DNA from: an uncultured Clostridia bacterium
GTDB lineage: Bacteria; Bacillota; Clostridia; TANB77; CAG-508
Assembly: GCA_947595555.1 (NCBI GenBank)
Contig: CANQES010000009.1
Location: forward strand, 1 to 24,005
DNA length: 24,005 nucleotides
Direction of reading: 5' to 3'
Part shown: positions 15,288 through 23,486 of the stretch, one piece after another
Layout: each line of letters opens with the position of its first letter
Numbering within the stretch: the first letter of the stretch is position 1
The notes under the pieces: generated by a model
What the model was told of the DNA's origin: nothing
What the model saw: the letters and a program-made list of their open reading frames with translations, nothing else
Database searches by the model: none
Made by a program: the position numbers and the translations under genes

Positions 15288-17723
15288 ATGAAAAATAAAC
15301 AATTAATGATAAACATAATTGCAGGGTTAATTGCATTTGGTGTTCAAATGGTAATAAACTTTTTTCTAACACCAGTTTTAGTAACAAAACTAGGTAATGA
15401 AGCTTATGGTTTTATCGGATTAGCAAATAATTTTGTTAGTTATGCAACTATAATAACAATTGCATTAAATTCTATGGCAAGTAGATACATAGCAATAGAA
15501 ATACATAGGGGAAATCAAAAAAAAGCAAATGGATATTATTCATCAGTTTTTTTAGCAGATACAATATTAGCAGCAGTTGTTCTTGTATTAACAATAGGCA
15601 TTATTGTAAAGTTGAATGCGATAATTACTATACCAGAATATCTTGATATAGATGTAAAAATTACGTTTTTATGTGTATTTATTAATTTTATATTGTCGTT
15701 GATTGGGACTGTATTTAACGTTGCAACATTTGTAAAAAATAGATTAGATATAACATCTATGATACAAATAATAGGCAATATATTAAAATTAATTGTATTA
15801 ATAGTATTGTTTGTTATATTTAAACCTAAAATATATTACATAAGTATAGCTGCAATAGTATATACAGTTTGGGTGTTTTTTTCAAATGCTAGAATTAGTA
15901 AGAAAATAGCACCGGAATTGGTAATAAGTAAAAAATTATATAAATTTCAGTATATTAAAGAATTAATTTCATCGGGAATATGGAATTCTATAAACAGTTT
16001 AAGTAGGGTTTTATTAACAGGTTTGGATTTACTAATGGCAAATATCTTTATTGGAGCAAATGAAATGGGAATACTTTCAATAGCAAAAACAATACCAAAT
16101 GCTGTAGAAAACTTATTTGCGGTGATAGGTAATGTGTTTGCACCACAATTTACAATATTGTATTCAAAAAATAAAATTGAAGATTTAGTAAAAGAAACAA
16201 ATTTTTCTATAAAATTACTATCATTAATGATGACAGTTCCATTGGCAGGTTTTATTGTTTTTGGAAAAGAATTTTATAGTTTATGGCTTTCGAATAAAAG
16301 TGATGTAGAAATAATGCAAATACAAATTTTGTCAATTTTGACGTTAGCACCATACATGTTGAGTGCATTTATTTATACTCTAAGCTATTTAGATACTGTA
16401 ACTAATCAATTAAAAAGACCAGTTATATTTACATTTATTATCAGCATATTGAGTGTAATTACTGCTATAATATTGATAAAATTTATAAACTTGGGAATAT
16501 ATGCTATAGCTGGAGCGAGTTCAATATATTGGTGTTTAAAAATGCTGTTTTTTACACCTATAAATGCTGCTTATAATTTAAAAATAAAATTAACTACTTT
16601 TTATAAACCATTTATAAGAGCGATAGTATGTTTGTTAATAATTGTAATGTTGTTTGTGGCAACTAATATGATAGTTGTTATAAATTCATGGATGGATTTT
16701 TGCCTATTAATATTTGTAGTAGGAATTTTAGGATATATAATAAATTTTATTTTATTATTAAACAAAAAGGAAAAGAAAATAATAATAGAGAGTATTTCTA
16801 AAAAATATAAAGAAAGTAAAATACATATAAAGAAAAAATATATAAAGATTATATTAATTGGAATGATTATTATATTGATTAGCAATTTAGGAATAAATAT
16901 TATATTAGGAAAGATTAAAGAAAATAAATATCTAAAGTTGAAAAATTCCGAAACAACGACACCCACAAAATATATTCATTTTAGTGTAGATGATACGATA
17001 AATATTTTTAAAGATTTAACTAAAAACCAAAACAAGTACAATACGATGTTTAAAAATAATACTTTAAAATATTTAAAAAAAATGCATGACATATATGGAG
17101 TGAAAGTTACATTATATTGTTTCTTTCAAGATATTACTGATGGTTTTACTCTTGAAAAATGTACGGATAAATTTAAAAATGAATTTCAGCAAAATAGTAA
17201 CTGGCTGAAACTTGGATTTCATACAAAAAATGCAAATATTAATTATAAAGATTTTGATGATGAAAATATATATGATGATTATAAAAAAATGATGGAAGAA
17301 TTTTACAGAATAACAGGAGAAAAAAATTGTATTGATAGTTGTATAAGACTTCAAAATTATGCGGGAACATATGATAATATAAAAAAAATAATTGATAAAA
17401 ACATTGAAAATGGAGTACAAATACTTTTAAGTGCAGATGATGATAGAGAAAACTATTATTTATCTGAAGAGCAAAACTTTATTTTAAATAGGAATGAGTA
17501 TTATATTGATGATTATATGGGAATTTCTTTTATAAAAACTGATATTAGATTAGAAAATATAAATGATGTTAATGAAGAATTTAAAAAAAATAATGGAGAA
17601 GAACAAATAATTGTGTTTTCTCATGAAAATTTAATGAATAAAAATAGTATAAGGAAGAAATTAGAAAAGATATTACAATTAGGAATTGAAAACAATTATG
17701 GGTTTGATTTTCCAAAAATATAA
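15288..17723 (+). CDS. Fusion: Wzx-type flippase plus extracytoplasmic polysaccharide-deacetylase-like domain
   Basis: An 811-aa protein, far longer than the usual 450-500 aa flippase. Residues 1-490 are a MOP-superfamily oligosaccharide flippase with about 12 membrane spans (opening INIIAGLIAFGVQMVINFFLTPVL). A further span at 518-541 follows a Lys-rich loop. Residues 555-811 form a soluble domain, expected outside, with YIHFSVDDT (562-570; Asp568-Asp569), LKLGFHT (640-646; His645) and IVFSHENLM. This resembles NodB/CE4 polysaccharide deacetylases, but the second His of the H-x3-H metal motif is missing, so activity is uncertain. Flipping and trimming of the repeat unit may be coupled in one chain. 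The frame is continuous, with no sign of a sequencing join. Confidence 0.85.
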   Translation: MKNKQLMINIIAGLIAFGVQMVINFFLTPVLVTKLGNEAYGFIGLANNFVSYATIITIALNSMASRYIAIEIHRGNQKKANGYYSSVFLADTILAAVVLVLTIGIIVKLNAIITIPEYLDIDVKITFLCVFINFILSLIGTVFNVATFVKNRLDITSMIQIIGNILKLIVLIVLFVIFKPKIYYISIAAIVYTVWVFFSNARISKKIAPELVISKKLYKFQYIKELISSGIWNSINSLSRVLLTGLDLLMANIFIGANEMGILSIAKTIPNAVENLFAVIGNVFAPQFTILYSKNKIEDLVKETNFSIKLLSLMMTVPLAGFIVFGKEFYSLWLSNKSDVEIMQIQILSILTLAPYMLSAFIYTLSYLDTVTNQLKRPVIFTFIISILSVITAIILIKFINLGIYAIAGASSIYWCLKMLFFTPINAAYNLKIKLTTFYKPFIRAIVCLLIIVMLFVATNMIVVINSWMDFCLLIFVVGILGYIINFILLLNKKEKKIIIESISKKYKESKIHIKKKYIKIILIGMIIILISNLGINIILGKIKENKYLKLKNSETTTPTKYIHFSVDDTINIFKDLTKNQNKYNTMFKNNTLKYLKKMHDIYGVKVTLYCFFQDITDGFTLEKCTDKFKNEFQQNSNWLKLGFHTKNANINYKDFDDENIYDDYKKMMEEFYRITGEKNCIDSCIRLQNYAGTYDNIKKIIDKNIENGVQILLSADDDRENYYLSEEQNFILNRNEYYIDDYMGISFIKTDIRLENINDVNEEFKKNNGEEQIIVFSHENLMNKNSIRKKLEKILQLGIENNYGFDFPKI

Positions 17724-17747
17724 AATAAAGTAAAGGAGAAAAGAATT

Positions 17748-19625
17748 ATGGAAATAAAAGTATTTAGTTCAGTAAAAGAAATGAAAGAAACTAAAGAATT
17801 AAAAGAGGGAGATGTATGCCAAACTTTAGGATATTATAAAATGAATGATGGAGGTGAAGCATTTTACATAATTACAAGTGATAACGAAATAATGGATGAT
17901 GGAGGAAGTGTTCATAACGTACTTAATGGACTAAAAGCTAAAATTATTATAAAAAATGATTCGGTGAATGTTAAACAGTTCGGAGCAAAAGCAGATGGAA
18001 TATATGATGATAGCGAACATATTCAAAATGCTATTAATTATATGAGTTCGAAATCGAGTTTTAGTGATTATTCTAAGAGTAATATGGTATTGCTTAATGC
18101 AGGAATTTACAAAATTACAAAAACAATAAATTTATCTTTGTTTACAAAGTTAAAAACTATGGGGTATGTAACAATTGAAAGTTATGTAAATGGAATTGTT
18201 TTTAATTTAACACCAGAAAATTATAAGTATGATAATAAACCAAGTTATGAAAGATATAATTATCAATTTGGTGAATTAATAAATGGGTATGCAGGATTTA
18301 GAGTAATAAATAAATTACATGAAAAAGGAAATAGTATAGCATTTAATTTAGGAATTGATAGCCCACATGATATAAATGCAAGATATAATATTTCTAAAAC
18401 AGCATTTAAATATATAACAATAAATAATTTTTCAGTTGGTATAAAAATTAATCCATATAATTTTTACTTGAATACATTTGAATATATTTATATGGAACAA
18501 AATAAGTATTGTATAGTTGTTGGAAATGCAAATGTTAATAATTATAAGGATTCTGGAGAAAACATTTGTTGGAAAAATTGTTGGTTTGCTGGAGCAGAGA
18601 TAGTTTGTTTATATAATACAAAAACACAAGCTATTGATTTTAGTTTTGATGAATGTAGTTTTGATTTTAATAATTGTTTATTTTATAGTCCTTATAACGA
18701 TAATACAGGTTCTACGAGAAGAATTACGATTGATAAATCTCATATAGAAGGAACGTCTAATTTAATAAAAGAGAATAATAAACCACATGGTATTTTATAT
18801 GAAGATTTTAGAGGATATATAATCACAATAATTGGTTCGAGAATATTGCAAACAAATAGATATCATCTTTTTTATAGTAGTAAACCAGTTTCATATACAC
18901 TAAATTTAATAAGTAATATAATTACTACATATGGTTCGACGGAAGAGTTTACTGATCCATTATATACATTTATATCAAATAAAGAAGTAGAAAATATTAA
19001 TATTGTAAATAATTCTGCACCATTACATACAGGAATAAACATGAAATTGTCTAATTTTAACAATACAATATTAAGGCCGGATTTTAGAGATATAGAAAGT
19101 GGAAAAAGTTTTAATCTTAATAAATCAACAATAAATGGTGTACAAATAGGAGACTTTAAACAAGGATATTTTAATAAGTTAAATGCAAAATGCGTAGTTG
19201 TAAATGAAAGTCCATTGAAAGATGGAAAATCCATAAAATTTACTATTGATACAAATAACTATTGGGATAGGAATGGACGAGATGCTGGTGCTAGTATTCA
19301 ACTAGAAAGTAAAAAAATAGTGGGATGTGCTGGAGATATTATAGGAGTGGCAGCAATTGTAAAAAATATGAATTATAATACGATGAGGATAACTTTAAAA
19401 TGCTATGATAGTGAAGAAAATGAAATATCATCTGCTGTAGAAAATACACCTATGCCAATTTCAAAAGAATGGAAAGTTACACCTATGCCTAGATTTTTTA
19501 AATTAGTACCTGGAACATATAGATTTAAGGTAAACTTTACATTTATTCAGGCAAATAATCAAAATACTGTTAATAAAGAAAGCTTTTATATCGGAGCTTT
19601 GTTATTAGAAAAGATAAATGGATAA
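17748..19625 (+). CDS. Pectate-lyase-superfamily right-handed beta-helix protein
   Basis: A 625-aa protein. Residues 1-70 resemble the adaptor found before phage tail-spike and surface beta-helix proteins (GDVCQTLGYYKMNDGGEAFYII). VNVKQFGAKADGIYDDSEHIQNAINYM (74-100) is the entry signature of the Pectate_lyase_3 fold. Repeating beta-helix rungs follow to about 480, then a beta-sandwich-like tail of about 130 aa that may bind carbohydrate. There is no signal peptide. It has a TAAAGGAG ribosome site 24 bp after the flippase, as last gene of the operon. It may cleave or modify the operon's polymer, or bind it. A phage tail-spike origin is possible. Confidence 0.82.
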   Translation: MEIKVFSSVKEMKETKELKEGDVCQTLGYYKMNDGGEAFYIITSDNEIMDDGGSVHNVLNGLKAKIIIKNDSVNVKQFGAKADGIYDDSEHIQNAINYMSSKSSFSDYSKSNMVLLNAGIYKITKTINLSLFTKLKTMGYVTIESYVNGIVFNLTPENYKYDNKPSYERYNYQFGELINGYAGFRVINKLHEKGNSIAFNLGIDSPHDINARYNISKTAFKYITINNFSVGIKINPYNFYLNTFEYIYMEQNKYCIVVGNANVNNYKDSGENICWKNCWFAGAEIVCLYNTKTQAIDFSFDECSFDFNNCLFYSPYNDNTGSTRRITIDKSHIEGTSNLIKENNKPHGILYEDFRGYIITIIGSRILQTNRYHLFYSSKPVSYTLNLISNIITTYGSTEEFTDPLYTFISNKEVENINIVNNSAPLHTGINMKLSNFNNTILRPDFRDIESGKSFNLNKSTINGVQIGDFKQGYFNKLNAKCVVVNESPLKDGKSIKFTIDTNNYWDRNGRDAGASIQLESKKIVGCAGDIIGVAAIVKNMNYNTMRITLKCYDSEENEISSAVENTPMPISKEWKVTPMPRFFKLVPGTYRFKVNFTFIQANNQNTVNKESFYIGALLLEKING

Positions 19626-19825
19626 ATTTATAGAAATAATCAGAAGAACAATAGAGAATCTAGGAATAGAAACTCAATATTGTAATATATAACCTTTCTA
19701 TAACTATATTCTTAAAAATTTGTGGAAAGGAGGTGAAAAATATAAAATTGTACAAAAGATTAATAAGACTTTTAAATGAAATATTTAGAAGAAATAAAAT
19801 TAAAAAACTAGAAGGAGGAAATTTC
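19626..19825. promoter_or_regulatory. Leader region of the cytolysin gene with two ribosome sites
   Basis: This 200-bp gap separates the polysaccharide operon from the toxin gene. It contains a first AAAGGAGG (19726-19733) followed by an in-frame basic stretch of about 30 codons, then the better GAAGGAGGA (19811-19819) seven bases before the ATG at 19826. The upstream frame could encode a basic N-terminal extension from GTG 19733 or TTG 19748, but the GTG lies inside the ribosome site. No clear promoter or terminator was seen. Confidence 0.45.
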
Positions 19826-20293
19826 ATGGAAGATGAAACAGTAAACAGAAGTCAAAATGCAGAAGCGATTAATCAGAATATTAGAGGATTTAATTATAAT
19901 CCTAGAGAAATTCTTGCATTTAATGGGGATAGAATAACAAGTTATATCCCAAGAACAGCTCAAAAAACGGCAGACAAATTTATAGTTGAAACAAAAACAA
20001 AACATACTTTAAATGGCGACTTTGATATTGCAGTACCTAATGCTAGAAAAGATATTACATATCCAGGAGCATTATTAATAGCAAACCAAAAATTAATAGA
20101 AGGAGCACCTGATCCATTAGTACTACATATGAGACCAAGAAAAATCACAATAGATTTACCAGGATTAGAAGACGATAATAGCATGATGGTAGATAATTAT
20201 GATTTTGCAGGTGTAAGTGCAGCAACAAGCAAACTTATTAATAATTGGTTGCAAACAAAGTCAAAAGAATTTACAATAGCTGCAAATACATAA
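19826..20293 (+). CDS. Cholesterol-dependent cytolysin homologue, N-terminal segment up to an in-frame stop
   Basis: ATG 19826 with ribosome site GAAGGAGGA gives 155 aa. The segment matches domain 1 of thiol-activated cytolysins: LAFNGDRITSYIP, KTADKFIVETKTK, DITYPGALLIANQKLIEG, ITIDLPGLEDDNSM, and SAATSKLINNWL. In perfringolysin the next residues read TLPARTQYSES. Here the frame reads IAANT, then TAA (20291-20293), then FKKN, so the stop sits at the conserved Gln (CAA to TAA needs one base). The homology continues in the same frame to 22015. No signal peptide is present, as in pneumolysin. As read, this piece alone would not form a pore; it is the 5' part of one interrupted gene. Confidence 0.88.
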   Translation: MEDETVNRSQNAEAINQNIRGFNYNPREILAFNGDRITSYIPRTAQKTADKFIVETKTKHTLNGDFDIAVPNARKDITYPGALLIANQKLIEGAPDPLVLHMRPRKITIDLPGLEDDNSMMVDNYDFAGVSAATSKLINNWLQTKSKEFTIAANT

Positions 20294-22015
20294 TTTAAAA
20301 AGAATATATTATTTAATGAAAACTCAATGGCTTTAAGCTTTGGAGTAGATGTACAATATATGAAAGACAAGCTAGGAATTAATTTTGATGCAATAACAAA
20401 ACAAGAAAGTTCAGCATATTTGGTACAATTTAGACAAATTTTTTATACAGTTTCAGCAGAATTACCAAAAAATCCAGCTGATGTTTTTGCAGATGATGTT
20501 ACATGGGAGGCAGTAGCACAAAAAACAAATAATGAAAACCCACCAGCATATGTCCAAAATGTTCAATATGGAAGAGAAGTATATGTATTACTTCAATCAA
20601 ATATGAGTTCAACAGAATTAAAAGCACACTTAGATGCATCATTAGAATTTAGTAAAGGTTCGTTAACAACAAAGGGTGACTTAGAAACAAAAAAATTAAA
20701 TAAAAATATAAATTGCACAGTTATTACAATAGGTGGAAAACCAGTAATAATTAATGGAAATTTAGATACAGATGACATTATTTCCCAAGTTAATGAACTA
20801 ATAAGTCAAAATGCTGAATTCACAGCACAAAACCCACCATTACCAATAGCATATACAGTTGCATTCTTAAAAGATAATGCAATTGCAAGTGTACAAGGAA
20901 CAACAGAATATATAACAACAGAATCACAAATATTTACATCTGGAAGCATAGAATTAAGACACAATGCTGGATTTGTATCACAGTTTAATATTGAGTGGGA
21001 AGAAGTAGAATATGGACAAAATGGACAAGCAATTGTTACAAAGAAACGATGGGAAGGAAATGGAACAAACAGAACACTTGGATTTTTTGCAACAATTCCA
21101 TTTCCACCAAATGCTAGAAATATACGTGTAAGAATATTAGATTTTACAGGTTTAGCGTGGGACGGAACATTTGTAATATTAGACCAAGTATTTAATTTAT
21201 TGAATAAAAGAACATTCGCAATTAGTGGAACGACATTAGCTCCATATGTAGATGTCAATCCAAAAGATATTGGAGAACCAGGACCTGAATCAGATAATAA
21301 CACAACTGACTATGAGATACAACTAGCTCCATTTAATTTTGATTCATCACAAATAGGACAACCAAAACCAATGGTTTCAAGTGGACCTAGAACAGTATTT
21401 ACACCAGGAGGACCAGTAGTATTAGGAGGACAAGGTGGTAATAATGATAAAGGAAAATGGTATAGGTTTGATAGTTCATTTGTATTTAAAGAAATGAAAT
21501 ATCAAAATTCTTGTTTCCCATGTTCAGTACATACAATTCTTGCAAACTTAGGATATTTGTCATCTCAAGGAAATGAAGTAGAAGATTTATGGGACCGTAT
21601 GCACAAGGGAGGTTTAGACAAATCAGCACCTAATGAAATGCAGATACACCATTACTTAGCTCGTACATTTGAACTTGGAGCAAGAGGTTCAGTACATACA
21701 CCAATGAATTTTACGACTATGGAAGATACAGAATTAGTTAAATCATTAATTATGAAAAACTTCTTAGGATTAGACAGACCAGTTGGTTTAGTAGCAGGAG
21801 TAGGACATGCAGAAGTATTTTTTAGAACAAAAGAAGGAAGATTTATACACTTTAAGCCATCTCCAGAGCTAGATTCAATTGTCTGTGAATATGTTTTAAT
21901 TACTAAAGTTTTATGTTTGCCAGGTTCAGATGGCACTTTTGCAATAGGAATAGAATATTACGATAAAGAAGATAAAACTGTGCAAGCAGCACATTTTGCA
22001 ATGATAATATCTTAA
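20294..22015 (+). CDS. Cytolysin homologue, main part, fused to a papain/C39-like cysteine peptidase domain
   Basis: This is the same frame as 19826-20293, after its TAA. The first internal ATG is at 20327 and gives 562 aa, but no ribosome site precedes it, so independent translation looks poor. Numbered from that ATG, CDC landmarks are FRQIFYTVSAELPKNPADVF (35-54), VQYGREVYVLLQ (79-90), NPPLPIAYTVAFLKDNAIASV (169-189), RWEGNGTNRT, NARNIRVRI, a degenerate undecapeptide (272-282) and the Thr303-Leu304 cholesterol pair in SGTTL. A Pro/Gly-rich linker (about 311-375) leads to a peptidase-like domain with Gln393 and Cys396 (QNSCFP) and His494 (GVGHAEVFF). A fully read-through product would be 729 aa. 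A known CDC ends after domain 4, so the fusion is unusual. Confidence 0.87.
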   Translation, partial: FKKNILFNENSMALSFGVDVQYMKDKLGINFDAITKQESSAYLVQFRQIFYTVSAELPKNPADVFADDVTWEAVAQKTNNENPPAYVQNVQYGREVYVLLQSNMSSTELKAHLDASLEFSKGSLTTKGDLETKKLNKNINCTVITIGGKPVIINGNLDTDDIISQVNELISQNAEFTAQNPPLPIAYTVAFLKDNAIASVQGTTEYITTESQIFTSGSIELRHNAGFVSQFNIEWEEVEYGQNGQAIVTKKRWEGNGTNRTLGFFATIPFPPNARNIRVRILDFTGLAWDGTFVILDQVFNLLNKRTFAISGTTLAPYVDVNPKDIGEPGPESDNNTTDYEIQLAPFNFDSSQIGQPKPMVSSGPRTVFTPGGPVVLGGQGGNNDKGKWYRFDSSFVFKEMKYQNSCFPCSVHTILANLGYLSSQGNEVEDLWDRMHKGGLDKSAPNEMQIHHYLARTFELGARGSVHTPMNFTTMEDTELVKSLIMKNFLGLDRPVGLVAGVGHAEVFFRTKEGRFIHFKPSPELDSIVCEYVLITKVLCLPGSDGTFAIGIEYYDKEDKTVQAAHFAMIIS

Positions 22016-22029
22016 AGAAAAATAAAATG

Positions 22030-22068
22030 TTATGATTAGATAGGTTTAAATAACTTATCTAATCATAA
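22030..22068. other. Long intergenic hairpin after the cytolysin gene
   Basis: TTATGATTAGATA (22030-22042) pairs perfectly with 22056-22068, extendable by two more pairs inward. No T-tract follows on the + strand, so it is not a classic terminator. It may act as an mRNA stabiliser or processing site between the toxin and downstream genes. Confidence 0.55.
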
Positions 22069-22084
22069 AAAATAGGAGATAAAG

Positions 22085-22423
22085 ATGCAAATTAATAAAG
22101 AAAAATTACAAAAAAATTTAGATGAAAAATGGAAAGCTGTTCATTGTCCATATTGCAATGACCATAAATGGACAGTAGATCCTACAATTATGACTTTAGT
22201 AGAAGTAGAGGAAAATAAGCAGATTACTTTAGGTGGAAAATTTCAACCATTAGTAGCGGTAACTTGTAGATGTTGTGGAAATGTAGCATTAGTAAATACA
22301 CTTATTTTGGATTGTATAGATGAGAAAGAATATAAGGAGGTTATTTATTTAATAAGACAAACCAAGACAAGCAAAATTATTTTAAGAATTTATCAAAAAT
22401 GGAAAATGATACAAAATTTTTAG
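22085..22423 (+). CDS. Small zinc-ribbon protein of unknown function
   Basis: A 112-aa protein with two Cys pairs, CPYC (21-24) and CRCC (61-64), about 36 residues apart, as in a treble-clef or zinc-ribbon fold. Between them lie VDPTIMTLVEV and LGGKFQPLVAV. An ATAGGAGAT ribosome site precedes the ATG. Residues after about 85 (VIYLIRQTKTSKII...) look less protein-like. A different frame over the same DNA and beyond (to 22506) gives a more natural acidic or basic helix, so the true C-terminus may have been shifted by an indel. Similar small zinc-ribbon proteins occur near phage lysis and tail genes. Function unknown. Confidence 0.7.
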   Translation: MQINKEKLQKNLDEKWKAVHCPYCNDHKWTVDPTIMTLVEVEENKQITLGGKFQPLVAVTCRCCGNVALVNTLILDCIDEKEYKEVIYLIRQTKTSKIILRIYQKWKMIQNF

Positions 22424-22506
22424 ATTTAATTCGTGATTCAAAAGATGAAGAATTTAAGAAAGAAATAATAACAAAAATAATAGATAGTGATTATAAAAAC
22501 CAATAA
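22399..22506 (+). CDS. Possible 35-aa ORF or frameshifted tail of the zinc-ribbon gene
   Basis: ATG 22399 to TAA 22506 encodes MENDTKFLDLIRDSKDEEF and onward, a plausible charged helix, in a different frame from the zinc-ribbon gene. The same frame is open back to 22336 without an earlier start codon. No ribosome site precedes the ATG, though AAGGAGG lies at 22334-22340. It is either a short gene coupled to its neighbour or the displaced C-terminus of that neighbour. Confidence 0.35.
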   Translation: MENDTKFLDLIRDSKDEEFKKEIITKIIDSDYKNQ

Positions 22507-22528
22507 TTATAATATTAGGAGGAGAAGC

Positions 22529-23440
22529 ATGTTTGGAATTGATGTTTCAGAAAACAATGGAACAATAAATTGGGATTTAGCAAAGAACCAAATAAGTTTT
22601 GCTATTTTGAGAACTGGGTGGATTGGAAATACCAGCAATCGTATGGATACTCAGTTTGAAAGAAATTATGCGGAATGTAAAAGACTTGGAATACCAATAG
22701 GAATGTATATATATTGTTATTCAAAAACAGTGGAAGCGATAACTTTAGGAGCCAATTGGATATTAGAAAGAATAAATGGAAAAAGTCTTGAATTACCAAT
22801 TTTTATAGATATGGAAGATGAAAGTATATCAAATTTAGGAAAAGAAAATTTGACAAATATGTGTATAGCATTTAATACAGTAATGGAAAATGCAGGATTA
22901 AAAGCAGGAGTATATGCAAATAAAAATTGGTATGATAATTTCTTAAATAAAGAAATACTAAAATCAAAGTATGCAACTTGGATAGCACATTATGGTATAA
23001 AATCACAAAATGCATATCAAGGAGAACATGATATGTGGCAATCCTCATCTAATGGTCAAATAAATGGAATTAAAGGAAATGTAGATACAAATTTTTTATA
23101 TACAGATTTTATTTCAGGTGTACAAACGAGTCAAAAAGATTATACAACCCAAAAAAGCAATGAACAAATTGCAGATGAAGTTATTGCGGGAAAATGGGGA
23201 ACAGGCCAAGATAGAAAAGACAAATTAACCTCAGCAGGATATGATTATGATGCAATTCAAAGAATAGTAAATTTAAAAATTGGTGCTCGTACAGAACAAG
23301 AAACAAATGAACGATTAGCAGATGAAGTTATTGCAGGAAAATGGGGAGTTGGCCAAGACAGAATAAATAGATTAACTTCAGCAGGATATGACTATGATGC
23401 AATTCAAAAGATAGTTAATGAGAAAATGAAAAAAGCATAA
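22529..23440 (+). CDS. GH25 lysozyme (muramidase) with two CW_7 cell-wall-binding repeats
   Basis: A 303-aa protein from ATG 22529, chosen because AGGAGGAG sits just upstream; an in-frame start further up (22487) lacks a site. Residues 1-190 form a GH25 domain: FGIDVSENNGTINWD with Asp5, FAILRTGW, GIPIGMYIYCYS, and the catalytic FIDMEDES with Asp94 and Glu96. Two near-identical CW_7 (Cpl-7-type) repeats follow at about 211-250 and 260-300 (ADEVIAGKWG..QDR...LTSAGYDYDAIQ). It cleaves the MurNAc-GlcNAc bond of peptidoglycan. There is no signal peptide, as for phage endolysins, so export would need a holin or cell lysis. Its place after the signal-less cytolysin suggests a role in toxin release or phage ancestry. 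Confidence 0.94.
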   Translation: MFGIDVSENNGTINWDLAKNQISFAILRTGWIGNTSNRMDTQFERNYAECKRLGIPIGMYIYCYSKTVEAITLGANWILERINGKSLELPIFIDMEDESISNLGKENLTNMCIAFNTVMENAGLKAGVYANKNWYDNFLNKEILKSKYATWIAHYGIKSQNAYQGEHDMWQSSSNGQINGIKGNVDTNFLYTDFISGVQTSQKDYTTQKSNEQIADEVIAGKWGTGQDRKDKLTSAGYDYDAIQRIVNLKIGARTEQETNERLADEVIAGKWGVGQDRINRLTSAGYDYDAIQKIVNEKMKKA

Positions 23441-23486
23441 TTAAAAATATTTTATGGATTCTAAAAACAAGAGGAAGAATGATTGT

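Noticed and set aside
16601..17420. Long minus-strand open frames opposite the flippase gene
   Set aside because: They are low-complexity Ile/Phe-rich translations antisense to a clear coding region, with no ribosome sites.
19618..19692. 24-codon ORF between the beta-helix gene and the cytolysin
   Set aside because: It has a start overlapping the previous gene's end but no ribosome site and no recognisable features.
19733..19825. In-frame N-terminal extension of the cytolysin, including an LEGG resembling a double-Gly leader
   Set aside because: The GTG lies inside a ribosome site, and the Glu-Gly-Gly is simply the translation of the second ribosome site before ATG 19826.
20291..20293. Recoded TAA (alternative genetic code)
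   Set aside because: TAA ends most other genes in the window, so a general reassignment to Gln is excluded. Only local suppression or readthrough remains possible.
17748..23440. Prophage remnant
   Set aside because: Only a tail-spike-like protein and a lysozyme suggest phage. No capsid, portal, terminase, tail or holin genes are present, and the cytolysin is not a phage gene.
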